NCBI RefSeq assembly: GCF_002285415.1
Contig: NZ_NSBU01000004.1
Span: 822,001 to 886,000 of the forward strand
DNA from: Actibacterium pelagium
GTDB lineage: Bacteria; Pseudomonadota; Alphaproteobacteria; Rhodobacterales; Rhodobacteraceae
DNA length: 64,000 bases
Direction: 5' to 3'
Shown: positions 16,849-25,399 of the stretch, one piece after another
Layout of the letters: each line of letters starts with the position of its first letter
Position numbering within the stretch: the stretch's first letter is position 1
Translations under genes and position numbers: made by a program
The notes under the pieces: generated by a model
The model's database searches: none
Told to the model about the DNA's origin: nothing
The model's input: the letters and a program-made list of their open reading frames with translations, nothing else

Positions 16849-16942
16849 GCATGATGCTTGATGACATGGGACAAGCGAAATCCCGTGTCGCATCGGGTCA
16901 AACAAAAACATGGGTATGGGGGCAGAGGAATCCGCATCATGC
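16849..16942 (+). repeat. Intergenic inverted repeats before the aldehyde dehydrogenase gene
   Basis: The 173-base gap before the ALDH start holds GCATGATGC at 16849-16857 and its inverse GCATCATGC at 16934-16942, and between them a hairpin ACATGGGA/TCCCGTGT at about 16864-16888. The set could fold into a branched leader RNA. No T run follows, and no copy of the TGGTATACCA operator is seen here. Confidence 0.4.
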
Positions 16943-16997
16943 CCGATAGGCGTAACAGGTTTGGGTAGGGACCCGACCAAGGATAATGAGGACTAAA

Positions 16998-18518
16998 ATG
17001 GGAGACGAGATGACATTTGCGCCCCACGGGAAACATCTGGTGGCCGGGGAATGGGTCGCCGGTGACACAACGTTCCGCTCTGAACCGGCGCACGGCCCGG
17101 CCTTTGACTATTCCGTCGGCACGCCGGCACTGGTTGATCGGGCTTGCGCGGCTGCGGAAGAGGCGTTCTGGAGCTACGGTTATTCCAGCCGGGAAAGCCG
17201 GGCGGCGTTTTTGAATGCGATCGCGGACGAAATCGAAGCGCGGGGCGCACTGATCACCGAGATCGGCACGTCAGAGACCGGATTGCCCGCAGCGCGACTA
17301 GAGGGCGAGCGGGGCCGCACGACAGGACAGCTTCGGCTTTTCGCTAGCCATATCCTGCAGGGCGACTATCTCGATCGGCGTCATGACGAAGCACTGCCGG
17401 ATCGGGCGCCTTTGCCGCGGCCGGACCTGAAGATGGTGCAACGGCCCATCGGCCCTGTCGCCGTGTTCGGGGCGTCGAATTTCCCGTTGGCGTTTTCGAC
17501 GGCGGGGGGCGACACGGCCTCGGCCTTGGCGGCGGGCTGTCCCGTGGTAGTGAAGGGGCATTCGGCGCATCCGGGCACCAGCGAGATCGTGGCTGAAGCC
17601 ATCAACGCCGCGATTGCGCGCTGTGATGTGCATCCGGGCGTCTTTTCGCTGATCCAAGGCGGCAAGCGCGACGTCGGAACCGCGTTGGTCCAGCACCCGC
17701 TGATCAATGCCGTGGGCTTTACCGGGTCGCTTGGCGGCGGTCGGGCATTGTTCGACCTCTGCGCGCAACGCGAGACACCGATCCCATTCTTCGGCGAATT
17801 GGGCTCGGTCAACCCGATGTTCATGCTGCCCGAGGCGATGTCCGCGCGCGCAGAAGCGATGGCCGCCGGGTGGGCCGGGTCGCTGACTATGGGCGCCGGA
17901 CAGTTCTGTACCAACCCGGGTATCGCGGTGGTGATCGACGGGCCCGAGGCGGACGCTTTCGCCGCTGCCGCCGTTGCTGCGCTTGAACCGATTGGCGCGC
18001 AAACCATGCTGACCGACGGCATCGCCGCCGCCTATCGCGCCGGGCGCGACCGAGTGGCGGGATCGCAGGGCGTGCAAGAGGTGCTGACCTCGATGTGCGA
18101 CCTGCGCAACGCCACACCCTATCTTTATGTCACCACGGGTGCCGAATGGTTGGCAAACGAGGCTTTGGGCGAAGAAGTATTCGGGCCGCTGGGCTTGATC
18201 GTGCGGGTGGCGGACAAGGATGAGATGCGAAAGATCGCTGCCAGTCTGCAGGGTCAGCTGACCTGTACGCTGCACATGGACGACGCTGACACCGCGCTGG
18301 CGCAAAGCCTGATGCCGGTTCTGGAACGCAAGGCGGGCCGAATTCTGGTCAACGGGTTCCCGACCGGCGTCGAGGTCTGCGACGCGATGGTGCATGGCGG
18401 GCCTTACCCGGCCTCGACCAACTTCGGGCATACTTCGGTTGGTACTCTGGCGATCCGGCGCTTTCTGCGACCTGTTTGCTATCAGAACATGCCGGATTCT
18501 TTGATGTCAGAGGCGTGA
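16998..18518 (+). CDS. NADP-dependent aldehyde dehydrogenase, 2-oxoglutarate-semialdehyde type
   Basis: A 506-residue aldehyde dehydrogenase with catalytic Cys304 (GQFCTNPG) and general base Glu267 (FFGELGSVNP), and GASNFPLAFSTAGGDTASALAAG as the cofactor region. The sequence around these residues matches the 2,5-dioxovalerate (alpha-ketoglutarate semialdehyde) dehydrogenase branch, the last step of non-phosphorylative pentose and uronate pathways. ATG 16998 has GAGGA upstream; 16986 and 17010 are alternative starts. It is separated from rraA-like by 173 bases, so it may have its own promoter. Ends facing the modC gene. Confidence 0.88.
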   Translation: MGDEMTFAPHGKHLVAGEWVAGDTTFRSEPAHGPAFDYSVGTPALVDRACAAAEEAFWSYGYSSRESRAAFLNAIADEIEARGALITEIGTSETGLPAARLEGERGRTTGQLRLFASHILQGDYLDRRHDEALPDRAPLPRPDLKMVQRPIGPVAVFGASNFPLAFSTAGGDTASALAAGCPVVVKGHSAHPGTSEIVAEAINAAIARCDVHPGVFSLIQGGKRDVGTALVQHPLINAVGFTGSLGGGRALFDLCAQRETPIPFFGELGSVNPMFMLPEAMSARAEAMAAGWAGSLTMGAGQFCTNPGIAVVIDGPEADAFAAAAVAALEPIGAQTMLTDGIAAAYRAGRDRVAGSQGVQEVLTSMCDLRNATPYLYVTTGAEWLANEALGEEVFGPLGLIVRVADKDEMRKIAASLQGQLTCTLHMDDADTALAQSLMPVLERKAGRILVNGFPTGVEVCDAMVHGGPYPASTNFGHTSVGTLAIRRFLRPVCYQNMPDSLMSEA

Positions 18519-18549
18519 GGTTAGTCTAACCAAACCGGGGCCCTTAAGT

Positions 18550-19632
18550 TCAGGTGCCGATGTCGATCGGGGCGATGGCGACTGTTTTGATGACTGCCGT
18601 GCAGCGGTCGCCAACATTCAGTCCCATTGCCTGAGCCGATCGTTTGGTGATCCGCGCGGGAACAAGGCCGGCGGGGGTGCTTAGGGTGACCATCATGCCG
18701 GGGCCGCCGCCGCTGTGCAGGGCGGTGATCTCTCCTTCAAGGATGTTCAGCGCAGAAATCCCTTCGGGTCGGCCGCGCGATAGCAGGACCTCATGGGCAG
18801 CTATTCGGACGCGAACGTTTTGGCCAACTGGTTGCGGGATGCGGGGTAGGAAAAGTGGTTCACCCCCGGCGTTCAGCTCGGTCAATCCGTCGTCGTGGTG
18901 TTGCCGGACCGTTGCGTCCAGAACCGCACCCGCCGCGCGGACGCCACCGGGCAGGTGGTCCGGTGAGCTTAACACTTCGGCAGCACTGCCGATCCGCGTG
19001 ACGCGCCCTTCGTGCAGGGCGACGACGGTTGTGGCAAGGCGGGCAACCTCGGCGGCAGAGTGGCTGACGTAGAGGATCGGGATGTCGGTCTCGTCCCGCA
19101 GCCGTTCGAAATAGGGCAGGATGTCTTCCTTGCGATCGGCGTCCAAAGAGGCCAGCGGCTCGTCGGCTAGGATCATCTTCGGGCTGGCCAGAAGTGCACG
19201 GCCAATGGCAACCCGCTGTTTTTCGCCACCCGACAGATCGGACGGGCGGCGTGACAGAAGGTGGCCGATGCCCAACATTTCTGTCACGCGCGCCTCATCT
19301 TCGGGCCGCGCGTTGCGCGGAGCGAAACGCTGACCGTAACGCAGGTTCTGCTGGACTGTCATGTGGGGGAAAAGGCGCGCCTCTTGAAAGACATATCCCA
19401 ACCTCCGTTTGTGGGGCGGCAGGCACATGCCTTGGCTTGTGTCGCAAAGCAGCCAGTCGCCGACAGAGATGCGGCCATTATCAGGACGCAGCAGCCCGGC
19501 CACCGCGTTGATGACGGTGGTTTTGCCAGACCCCGATTGGCCGAAGAGAACGGTCACCCCGGGCGGTGCCTCGAAAGAGACGTCCAGCGAGAAGTCGTCA
19601 CGCCTGTGGGTCAGGTGTACGGATAGCGTCAT
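18550..19632 (-). CDS. modC: Molybdate ABC transporter ATP-binding protein
   Basis: A 360-residue ATPase. Walker A is FGQSGSGKTT (about residues 30-39), the signature LSGGEKQRVAIGRALL (about 128-143), Walker B MILADEPLASLD, and H-loop YVSHSAAEV. The C-terminal part (about 290-356) is a TOBE/Mop oxyanion-binding domain (SALNILEGEI and AGLVPARITKRSAQAMGLNVGD region). It energises molybdate import for the molybdenum cofactor. ATG 19632 overlaps the modB stop by four bases; the open frame before it lies within modB and is not coding. Confidence 0.93.
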   Translation of the reverse strand: MTLSVHLTHRRDDFSLDVSFEAPPGVTVLFGQSGSGKTTVINAVAGLLRPDNGRISVGDWLLCDTSQGMCLPPHKRRLGYVFQEARLFPHMTVQQNLRYGQRFAPRNARPEDEARVTEMLGIGHLLSRRPSDLSGGEKQRVAIGRALLASPKMILADEPLASLDADRKEDILPYFERLRDETDIPILYVSHSAAEVARLATTVVALHEGRVTRIGSAAEVLSSPDHLPGGVRAAGAVLDATVRQHHDDGLTELNAGGEPLFLPRIPQPVGQNVRVRIAAHEVLLSRGRPEGISALNILEGEITALHSGGGPGMMVTLSTPAGLVPARITKRSAQAMGLNVGDRCTAVIKTVAIAPIDIGT

Positions 19633-20324
19633 GATCCACCCACCCGTTTCGCCGCTTTGTGCGCCAGCCACTCCGAGACGATCAATGCCCCCATCGCGAC
19701 GATGATCGACACGATTACCAACCGGATCGCAGAGCTTTCGCCGCCGGGAACCTGCAGGAAGGCATAGATGGCCGAGGGCAAGGTTTGTGTTTGGCCGGGA
19801 ATGTTGGACACAAAGGTGATCGTTGCACCGAACTCGCCCATCGCCTTGGCGAAACACAGGACGGCGCCAGCCAGAACGCCGGGCAGGATCAGGGGAAGGG
19901 TCACGGTCAGGAATACCATCGGGCGAGAGGCGCCAAGCGTGCCTGCGGCTTCCTCTAGCTTTTGGTCCACTGCTTCTATCGAAATGCGGATGGCCCGCGT
20001 CATCAACGGGAAGCCCATAACACCCGCAGCAAGGGCGGCACCCGACCAGCGGAAGGCAAAGACGATGCCAAAGTTTTCAAGGAACCCACCGATCGGCCCT
20101 TGGGTGCCAAAGCCCAACAGTAGCAGGTAGCCAGTGACCACCGGCGGCAAGATCAATGGCAGGTGCACCAGCCCATTGAGAAGTTGCCGCCCCGGAAACC
20201 GCCAGCGCGCCAGCGCATAGGCGGTTAGTATTCCAAACGGCAACGCCACCAGCGTCGCCCAAAAGGAAACCCGAAGCGACAGGGCCACCGCCTGCCATTC
20301 CTGAGGGCTAAGCCAATCAGTCAT
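19629..20324 (-). CDS. modB: Molybdate ABC transporter permease
   Basis: A 231-residue inner-membrane permease with about five helices and the EAA loop EEAAGTLGASRPMVFLTVTLPLI near residues 132-155 that contacts ModC. Typical ModB stretches LPLILPPVVTGYLLL and FAKAMGEFGATITFVSN are present. The start is the ATG giving MTDWLSPQEW, eight bases inside modA, which is the usual N-terminus of the family. Forms ModB2C2 with the neighbours. Confidence 0.93.
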   Translation of the reverse strand: MTDWLSPQEWQAVALSLRVSFWATLVALPFGILTAYALARWRFPGRQLLNGLVHLPLILPPVVTGYLLLLGFGTQGPIGGFLENFGIVFAFRWSGAALAAGVMGFPLMTRAIRISIEAVDQKLEEAAGTLGASRPMVFLTVTLPLILPGVLAGAVLCFAKAMGEFGATITFVSNIPGQTQTLPSAIYAFLQVPGGESSAIRLVIVSIIVAMGALIVSEWLAHKAAKRVGGS

Positions 20325-21108
20325 CGCGCCCTCCGAGAACCTGAAAGCCGTTTTCGACAAACCTTTCAGCTGCCGTGTCCGAGGACAAATAGGCAAGGAA
20401 GGCCGCTGCGGTTTCGTTGCCCGATGTCGTCAGCGCGGCCGGGTAGATGATCGGCGGATGGCTGTCCTCTGGGAAAAGGCTCATTGCGGTTACACGGGGA
20501 TCCGCTGCCGCGTCGGTGGCATAGACCACGCCCATCGGCGTCGCCCCGGTAGCAACCAAGGCCAGCGCTGCGCGGACGTTGTCGGTCTGGGCGACCTTGG
20601 GCGCGACGGCGTCCCAAAGCCCCAAACGTTCCAGTGCCGCTTTGCCATAGATGCCCGCGGGGACCGCATCGACCAAGGCCATGGCCAGCCGGCCGTTGCC
20701 CAGCATATCGGCCAAGGGCAGCTCTGGCGTTATCGCCAGCATGATCGCGGCCTCGCCATGGACAATCAGGGCAAGCCGGTTGCCAAGCAGATTGACGCGC
20801 GACGCGGCATCGATGTGCCCACCCTGCTGCAGGTAATCCATCCAGGCGGTGCTTGCGGACAGGTAAAGATCTGCAGGGGCGCCCAGTTCAATCTGCCGAG
20901 CCAAAACCGAGGACCCGCCATAGCTGATCGTGATCTTGTCGCCGGTGTCTTCCTGAAAGTCCTGCGTGACCTGATCCAAAGCCGTTTTCAGGCTGGCTGC
21001 TGCGAAAACGGTTGCCTCTCCGGCCCGGGTTTCCGGGGCGGTCAGCAGCCCAAGCAGACCGCCAAGCAAAACCATAATCGCCTGAATTCTCAGATATTTC
21101 AGCAACAC
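20317..21108 (-). CDS. modA: Molybdate ABC transporter substrate-binding protein
   Basis: A periplasmic binding protein of 263 residues with GTG start. The first helix (LLKYLRIQAIMVLLGGLLGLL) is only described here as a signal peptide ending near residue 31, before GEATVFAAASLKTALDQV, the diagnostic ModA motif that binds the oxyanion with Ser residues. GGSSVLARQIELGAPADLYLS follows as expected. GTG 21108 has AAAGGG six bases before it; the in-frame TTG at 21162 would add residues with no signal function. First gene of modABC, transcribed leftwards. Confidence 0.9.
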   Translation of the reverse strand: MLLKYLRIQAIMVLLGGLLGLLTAPETRAGEATVFAAASLKTALDQVTQDFQEDTGDKITISYGGSSVLARQIELGAPADLYLSASTAWMDYLQQGGHIDAASRVNLLGNRLALIVHGEAAIMLAITPELPLADMLGNGRLAMALVDAVPAGIYGKAALERLGLWDAVAPKVAQTDNVRAALALVATGATPMGVVYATDAAADPRVTAMSLFPEDSHPPIIYPAALTTSGNETAAAFLAYLSSDTAAERFVENGFQVLGGRDD

Positions 21109-21209
21109 GTCCGGCCCTTTGCCATTTGCAGAAATATCACCGCCGCAGATGGTTGCGCGCAAGAGCTAAGTTGAAGACCTGCCCGGAAGCGGTCCGAAAG
21201 TCGCGGAGC

Positions 21210-21533
21210 TTACGCGTTCTGCTTCTCGATATAGGCGCGCAGTTCTTCGGCTTCGTTGCGCGCTTCCCGCAGCCCATCCATCGCCGCGCTAAGCTCGGCT
21301 TCAAGCTGAGAGATCTTGCTGGTCAGCTCTGCCTCGCGCTGATGCAGGTAGTGGATCGCTTCTTCTTTTTCTTCGCTGGCTTCGTGCAGTTCTTTGGCCA
21401 TCTGGTCCAATTCGCCCATGTCGGCCTTGGTGACGCGAACCACTTTGTGAACCAGCCAATAGCCGAACCATCCAAGAAGGAAGGTCAGGAACAGCACGAT
21501 CGCGGTGAAGATGATGAATTCGATTCTGTCCAT
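21210..21533 (-). CDS. Small membrane protein with coiled coil, unknown function
   Basis: A 107-residue protein: an N-terminal transmembrane helix (about residues 6-28) followed by a charged heptad-rich coiled coil (about 40-105, rich in Glu, Leu and Lys) facing the cytoplasm if the N-terminus is periplasmic. It lies nine bases downstream of the large OmpA-family gene, so the two are probably cotranscribed and may form an envelope assembly. No known family was recognised. Confidence 0.75.
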   Translation of the reverse strand: MDRIEFIIFTAIVLFLTFLLGWFGYWLVHKVVRVTKADMGELDQMAKELHEASEEKEEAIHYLHQREAELTSKISQLEAELSAAMDGLREARNEAEELRAYIEKQNA

Positions 21534-21542
21534 ACTGGGTCC

Positions 21543-23618
21543 TTACTCGCTGGCAGGAGCGGTTGACGGGCGCGCCACTAGCTTGGCGTCGGCACCGGGG
21601 CCGGTCGGTTTGATCTGATCAGACGCTGTGTCCTCGTCAGACGGGACGTCGGACGGGCTGGAATCTGCCTCGGGGGCTGGCTCTTCCTCGGATGCCGTCG
21701 TCTCTGCGGTCTCTGTTTCTGGGGCCGGGGTCGCTTCAGTCTCGGCGTTCTCTGCCGTGTCTTCGGTTTCTGGGGTGGTCTCGGCTTCGGGCTCAGGCTT
21801 GGGCCCGAGCAGGGTGAACTCGATACGGCGGTTCGCCTCGCGGCCTTCTTCGGTGCCGTTGTCGGCAATCGGGTTGGTCTCGCCATAGCCTTTTGCCCGC
21901 AGGTTTGTCGTTAGGATGCGGCGCGCCAGAAGGGCGTTCAGAACAGCTTCTGCACGCGACTGGCTAAGCTGAAGGTTCATCTCTTCTCGACCCTGACTGT
22001 CGGTGTGGCCAGCGATCTCCATCGGGACGTCCTGACAATCCTGCATTGCTTCGGCGATCTTGTTGATCACGCCGACAGAGGCACCTTCGATCGTGACAGA
22101 ACTGGGGGCAAAGGTAATCTTGTTGGCCTTTAGGATATCGTTCACACGGTCAACGCACTCTTGCGGAGTGGGCTTGCCCGCCTCGGGGTCGAGTGTCTCA
22201 AGATATTCGACGTCGATGCTGTAGACTGCGCTGCTTTCCAGATTGCGGCCAAAAAGTTGTGTGACTTGCGAACGGGCCTCTTCATAGCCCGTTGTCCCGC
22301 TTAGTTCGAGGTAACTTGGCTGGATGGTGACGATGCCATGGTTCAGAAGCGACAGCGCCTCGATCCCGGTCAGGACACGCAGGGGCCAGCCGTCGGGCAG
22401 GGTCTCGGACTGTTCAATCCGGTTGCTGATGTGCTCGCTCCCGAAGCGCGAGTAGACATAGCTTTCAACCGCCTGCTGGCTAAGGTCATCGGGCAGCGGG
22501 CCCGAAAGGCGCACATGACCTTCGGGGCTGAGGATCACCTGAAACTCTGGCACGTCCTTGTTGGCAACGTCGGTCTTCGAGACTTTGGCGGGCCGGATCG
22601 TCGCGAGCAACGTATAGGGGGACGGCAGGGCGCGTGCCAGCGCGTTGGTTTCCGCCTCGAACAGGGCAGGGTCGACATCTGACGCCGCCACCAACGAGAT
22701 GTCCGCATTGGTGAAGGTCACGCTGCCATCGCCAATCTTGCCAAGAGTTTCGATGGCCAGTGCTGCGGCCTCTCCCCACTTGTCAGAAGGGGCGCCAAGA
22801 CCCAGAACGCAGTTCAATCCACCCTCAGCACCGGCCTCTCGGGCGGCGAGCAGGATCTGGCTGCGTTCGCCGGCGGTGCTGGCAGAGCAGGCGTCGAAGC
22901 GAAGGGCTTCGCCTTCTCGGACGGCGCGCAGAACGAAGGGCGTGATGGCCGGGCGCGGCGCGACGATTTGGGTCACGACCGAAACACCCTCGGGGGCGTC
23001 ATCACGCAGGCGGCTCGACAATTCACGGCGCGCGCGTTCGTTGTCGGTAATGGATTCGACAAACACCAACCCCGGTGAGATCGACACTTTCGCGCGCGGA
23101 AGCCCTGCCACCACAGAGACCCCGTACTCAACAGCATCGGTCCAGCCATCGGGTAGCGGATAGTCGGCGGTTTCAAGAAGATCGGTCAGGTCCGCTCCCT
23201 CTGCCGCGTCGTCCAGATCGGTCAGCAACTTGGCGCGGTCCTGCGATGCCGGGATCAGCCCGATTGCAGAAAGACCGTTGGGTTTGCGCAGGATCTCGAT
23301 CGAGAACTCGGGCGCGCGGATGTCCTTGGTCGGGGTGACGCCCATTTCGTCAATCACACGGTCAGAGTCGATGATCTGACCCGCAAGGGTCAGGGCGCGG
23401 AACCGCGCGGACTCGGTTGGTGCGACACCCGCAAGGTGAACCCGCAGGCCATCCGGGGTGACCTGTGCCCAGTCATAGCCTTCCAGCCCAAGAACCCGTT
23501 GAATTTCAAAGGCTGTCCGACGCTCGACAGCGTTGGCGGCAAAGATCGCCCCGATCACGGCAAGGCCAATCGCCAGGGCAAATGTAAGCGCAGTGGCTTG
23601 GGTTAGGTTCAGACGCAT
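21543..23618 (-). CDS. Large OmpA-family envelope protein with acidic C-terminal tail
   Basis: A 691-residue protein. Residues about 8-28 form an N-terminal signal/anchor helix. The long middle contains repeated BON-like segments (for example YDWAQVTPDGLRVHLAGV and SPEGHVRLSGPLPDD). The OmpA peptidoglycan-binding domain is at about 495-610, with ITFAPSSVTI, IAGHTDSQGREEMNLQLSQSRA and ANRRIEF. It is followed by about 75 residues almost wholly Glu, Pro, Thr, Ala and Ser, an acidic disordered tail, which is unusual because OmpA domains normally end the protein. It probably anchors the envelope to peptidoglycan. Confidence 0.85.
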   Translation of the reverse strand: MRLNLTQATALTFALAIGLAVIGAIFAANAVERRTAFEIQRVLGLEGYDWAQVTPDGLRVHLAGVAPTESARFRALTLAGQIIDSDRVIDEMGVTPTKDIRAPEFSIEILRKPNGLSAIGLIPASQDRAKLLTDLDDAAEGADLTDLLETADYPLPDGWTDAVEYGVSVVAGLPRAKVSISPGLVFVESITDNERARRELSSRLRDDAPEGVSVVTQIVAPRPAITPFVLRAVREGEALRFDACSASTAGERSQILLAAREAGAEGGLNCVLGLGAPSDKWGEAAALAIETLGKIGDGSVTFTNADISLVAASDVDPALFEAETNALARALPSPYTLLATIRPAKVSKTDVANKDVPEFQVILSPEGHVRLSGPLPDDLSQQAVESYVYSRFGSEHISNRIEQSETLPDGWPLRVLTGIEALSLLNHGIVTIQPSYLELSGTTGYEEARSQVTQLFGRNLESSAVYSIDVEYLETLDPEAGKPTPQECVDRVNDILKANKITFAPSSVTIEGASVGVINKIAEAMQDCQDVPMEIAGHTDSQGREEMNLQLSQSRAEAVLNALLARRILTTNLRAKGYGETNPIADNGTEEGREANRRIEFTLLGPKPEPEAETTPETEDTAENAETEATPAPETETAETTASEEEPAPEADSSPSDVPSDEDTASDQIKPTGPGADAKLVARPSTAPASE

Positions 23619-23683
23619 TCTGTTCCAGCTCGAGTGGTCAAGGCAGGTGGCAACGTTCTAAGGCCATTGGCCCCCCGGCGCAA

Positions 23684-24649
23684 TCACAGGAGAAGGGCCA
23701 GCACCAGCCCGACGGCGGGAATCAGCCCGGCGTCGCGGTTGGCGCGGAAAAGCTTCAGGCAGACGTCGGGGTTGTCGATGTCGAGCCGCACCATCTGCCA
23801 GGCCATATGCCAGCCCAATGCCCAGACCCCTGCAATCGCGGCCAGCGTTCTCACAATACTGTCCGAAGACAGCAATCCCATCACAACACCCGCCGTCAGC
23901 AACAGGACCGTTGCCATTTGGAACAGGCGCAGGAATTTCGGTGTTTCTTCGCCAAACAGGCGTGCGGTGGACTTGATACCAACCAATGCGTCGTCGTCTT
24001 TGTCCTGATGGGCATAGATCGTGTCATAGAACAGCGTCCACGCGATCCCACCTGCATAGAGAAGAAGGGAAGGCACGCCGATCTCTCCGGTATGGGCCGC
24101 CCAGGCCACCAGCGCGCCCCAGTTGAAGGCCAGCCCCAGAAAAACCTGCGGCCAGAAGGTGAACCGCTTGGCAAATGGATAGATCACCACCAGCACCAGC
24201 GAGGCGATGCCCAGAAGGATCGCGGTTTTGCCAAAAGTCAGCAGGATTATAAACGCCAAAGCCGCCTGAATAGCCATCCAAGCGGCGGCCTGTTTCACGG
24301 TCACCTGACCCGAAGGGATTGGACGGGATTTGGTCCGTTCGACCTGACCGTCAAAATCGCGGTCGGTGATGTCGTTCCAAGTACAGCCCGCGCCGCGCAT
24401 CAGCCACGCACCAAGCCCGCAGCCAAGGATGATCCATAGGTCAAACCGGGTCCAGCCGGTGGCATTGGCAGCCAGCAGGACGCCCCATAGGCAGGGAATG
24501 TACAGAAGCCATGTTCCGATCGGACGATCCGCGCGCGACAGGCGCAGATAGGGGCGGGTCCATTCCGGCGCTTGGGTGTCGACCCAATTGCCTGCGACCG
24601 CGTCTGAAACGGTGCCCTCAGCCTCTGGCGTTTTGTCGGTCTCGGCCAT
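23684..24649 (-). CDS. ubiA: 4-hydroxybenzoate polyprenyltransferase
   Basis: A 321-residue integral membrane prenyltransferase of ubiquinone synthesis, joining the polyprenyl chain to 4-hydroxybenzoate. Both Asp-rich Mg-diphosphate motifs are present: NDITDRDFD at about 92-100 and YDTIYAHQDKDDD at about 209-221. Around nine helices are predicted. The N-terminal 30 residues are polar and slightly longer than usual. It diverges from rsmE with only 12 bases between start codons, so the promoters must overlap or lie inside the coding ends. Confidence 0.94.
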   Translation of the reverse strand: MAETDKTPEAEGTVSDAVAGNWVDTQAPEWTRPYLRLSRADRPIGTWLLYIPCLWGVLLAANATGWTRFDLWIILGCGLGAWLMRGAGCTWNDITDRDFDGQVERTKSRPIPSGQVTVKQAAAWMAIQAALAFIILLTFGKTAILLGIASLVLVVIYPFAKRFTFWPQVFLGLAFNWGALVAWAAHTGEIGVPSLLLYAGGIAWTLFYDTIYAHQDKDDDALVGIKSTARLFGEETPKFLRLFQMATVLLLTAGVVMGLLSSDSIVRTLAAIAGVWALGWHMAWQMVRLDIDNPDVCLKLFRANRDAGLIPAVGLVLALLL

Positions 24650-24661
24650 ATGGTCGCCCTC

Positions 24662-25399
24662 ATGGTGCAGCGAAAATCAGCAAAAGTCAGGTTGTATGTA
24701 GAGCACCCGGTCGGGCAGGGGCAAACGGTTCCTTTGTCGCGGGAGCAGGCACACTACCTTTTCGGCGTAATGCGGCTTACCGCAGGTGACATGGTCGCGG
24801 TTTTTGATGGAAAAAACGGCGAATGGCAGGCCGAGGTTGCCGAGGCGGGCAAGCGTAAGGGCATCTTGGTCTGCGTCGAGGAATCGGCCCCTCAGATGGA
24901 TCCGCCCGACCTTTGGTTGCTGTTTGCGCCGATCAAGAAAGCCCGAACGGATTTCATCGTCGAGAAAGCCGCCGAGATGGGCGCGCGCCGGATCGTCCCG
25001 GTGCAGACTGATTTCACAAATTCCGAACGCATTCGACAGGATCGCCTGCAGGCCCACGCGGTCGAGGCCGCCGAGCAGTGTGGCGGAACTTATGTGCCCG
25101 AGGTTGCTGATCTGGAAAAGCTGGAAAGTATGCTGGCCAACTGGCCGGAAGACCGGAAGCTGATGTTTTGCGACGAAGCCGAGGCAGGCAACCAGTTGTT
25201 TCTTGATCAAACCGATGATGGCAGCCCTTGGGCCATCCTGATCGGCCCCGAAGGCGGGTTCTCTGACGCTGAACGTGCGCGCCTGAAATCCTTACCCTTC
25301 GCGCATGTGGTCAGTCTTGGCCCGCGAATTTTGCGAGCTGATACCGCCGCGGTCGCCGCGATGACCCTCTGGCAGCAAACGCTTGGAGACTGGCGGTGA
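24662..25399 (+). CDS. rsmE: 16S rRNA (uracil-1498-N3)-methyltransferase
   Basis: A 245-residue SPOUT methyltransferase that methylates U1498 in 16S rRNA. The N-terminal PUA-like part includes QAHYLFGVMRLTAGD; the knotted AdoMet site is formed by ILIGPEGGFSDAE and SLGPRILRADTAAVAAM near the C-terminus. The start may be ATG 24662 or 24650; neither has a clear ribosome site, and I took the shorter because family members start close to KxRLYVEHP. Overlaps the next gene by four bases (GTGA). Confidence 0.92.
   Translation: MVQRKSAKVRLYVEHPVGQGQTVPLSREQAHYLFGVMRLTAGDMVAVFDGKNGEWQAEVAEAGKRKGILVCVEESAPQMDPPDLWLLFAPIKKARTDFIVEKAAEMGARRIVPVQTDFTNSERIRQDRLQAHAVEAAEQCGGTYVPEVADLEKLESMLANWPEDRKLMFCDEAEAGNQLFLDQTDDGSPWAILIGPEGGFSDAERARLKSLPFAHVVSLGPRILRADTAAVAAMTLWQQTLGDWR

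Noticed and set aside
18520-18532. Short palindrome GGTTAGTCTAACC between the aldehyde dehydrogenase and modC genes
   Set aside because: Six-base arms, no T run and no similar copy near other genes; too short to call a terminator or operator.
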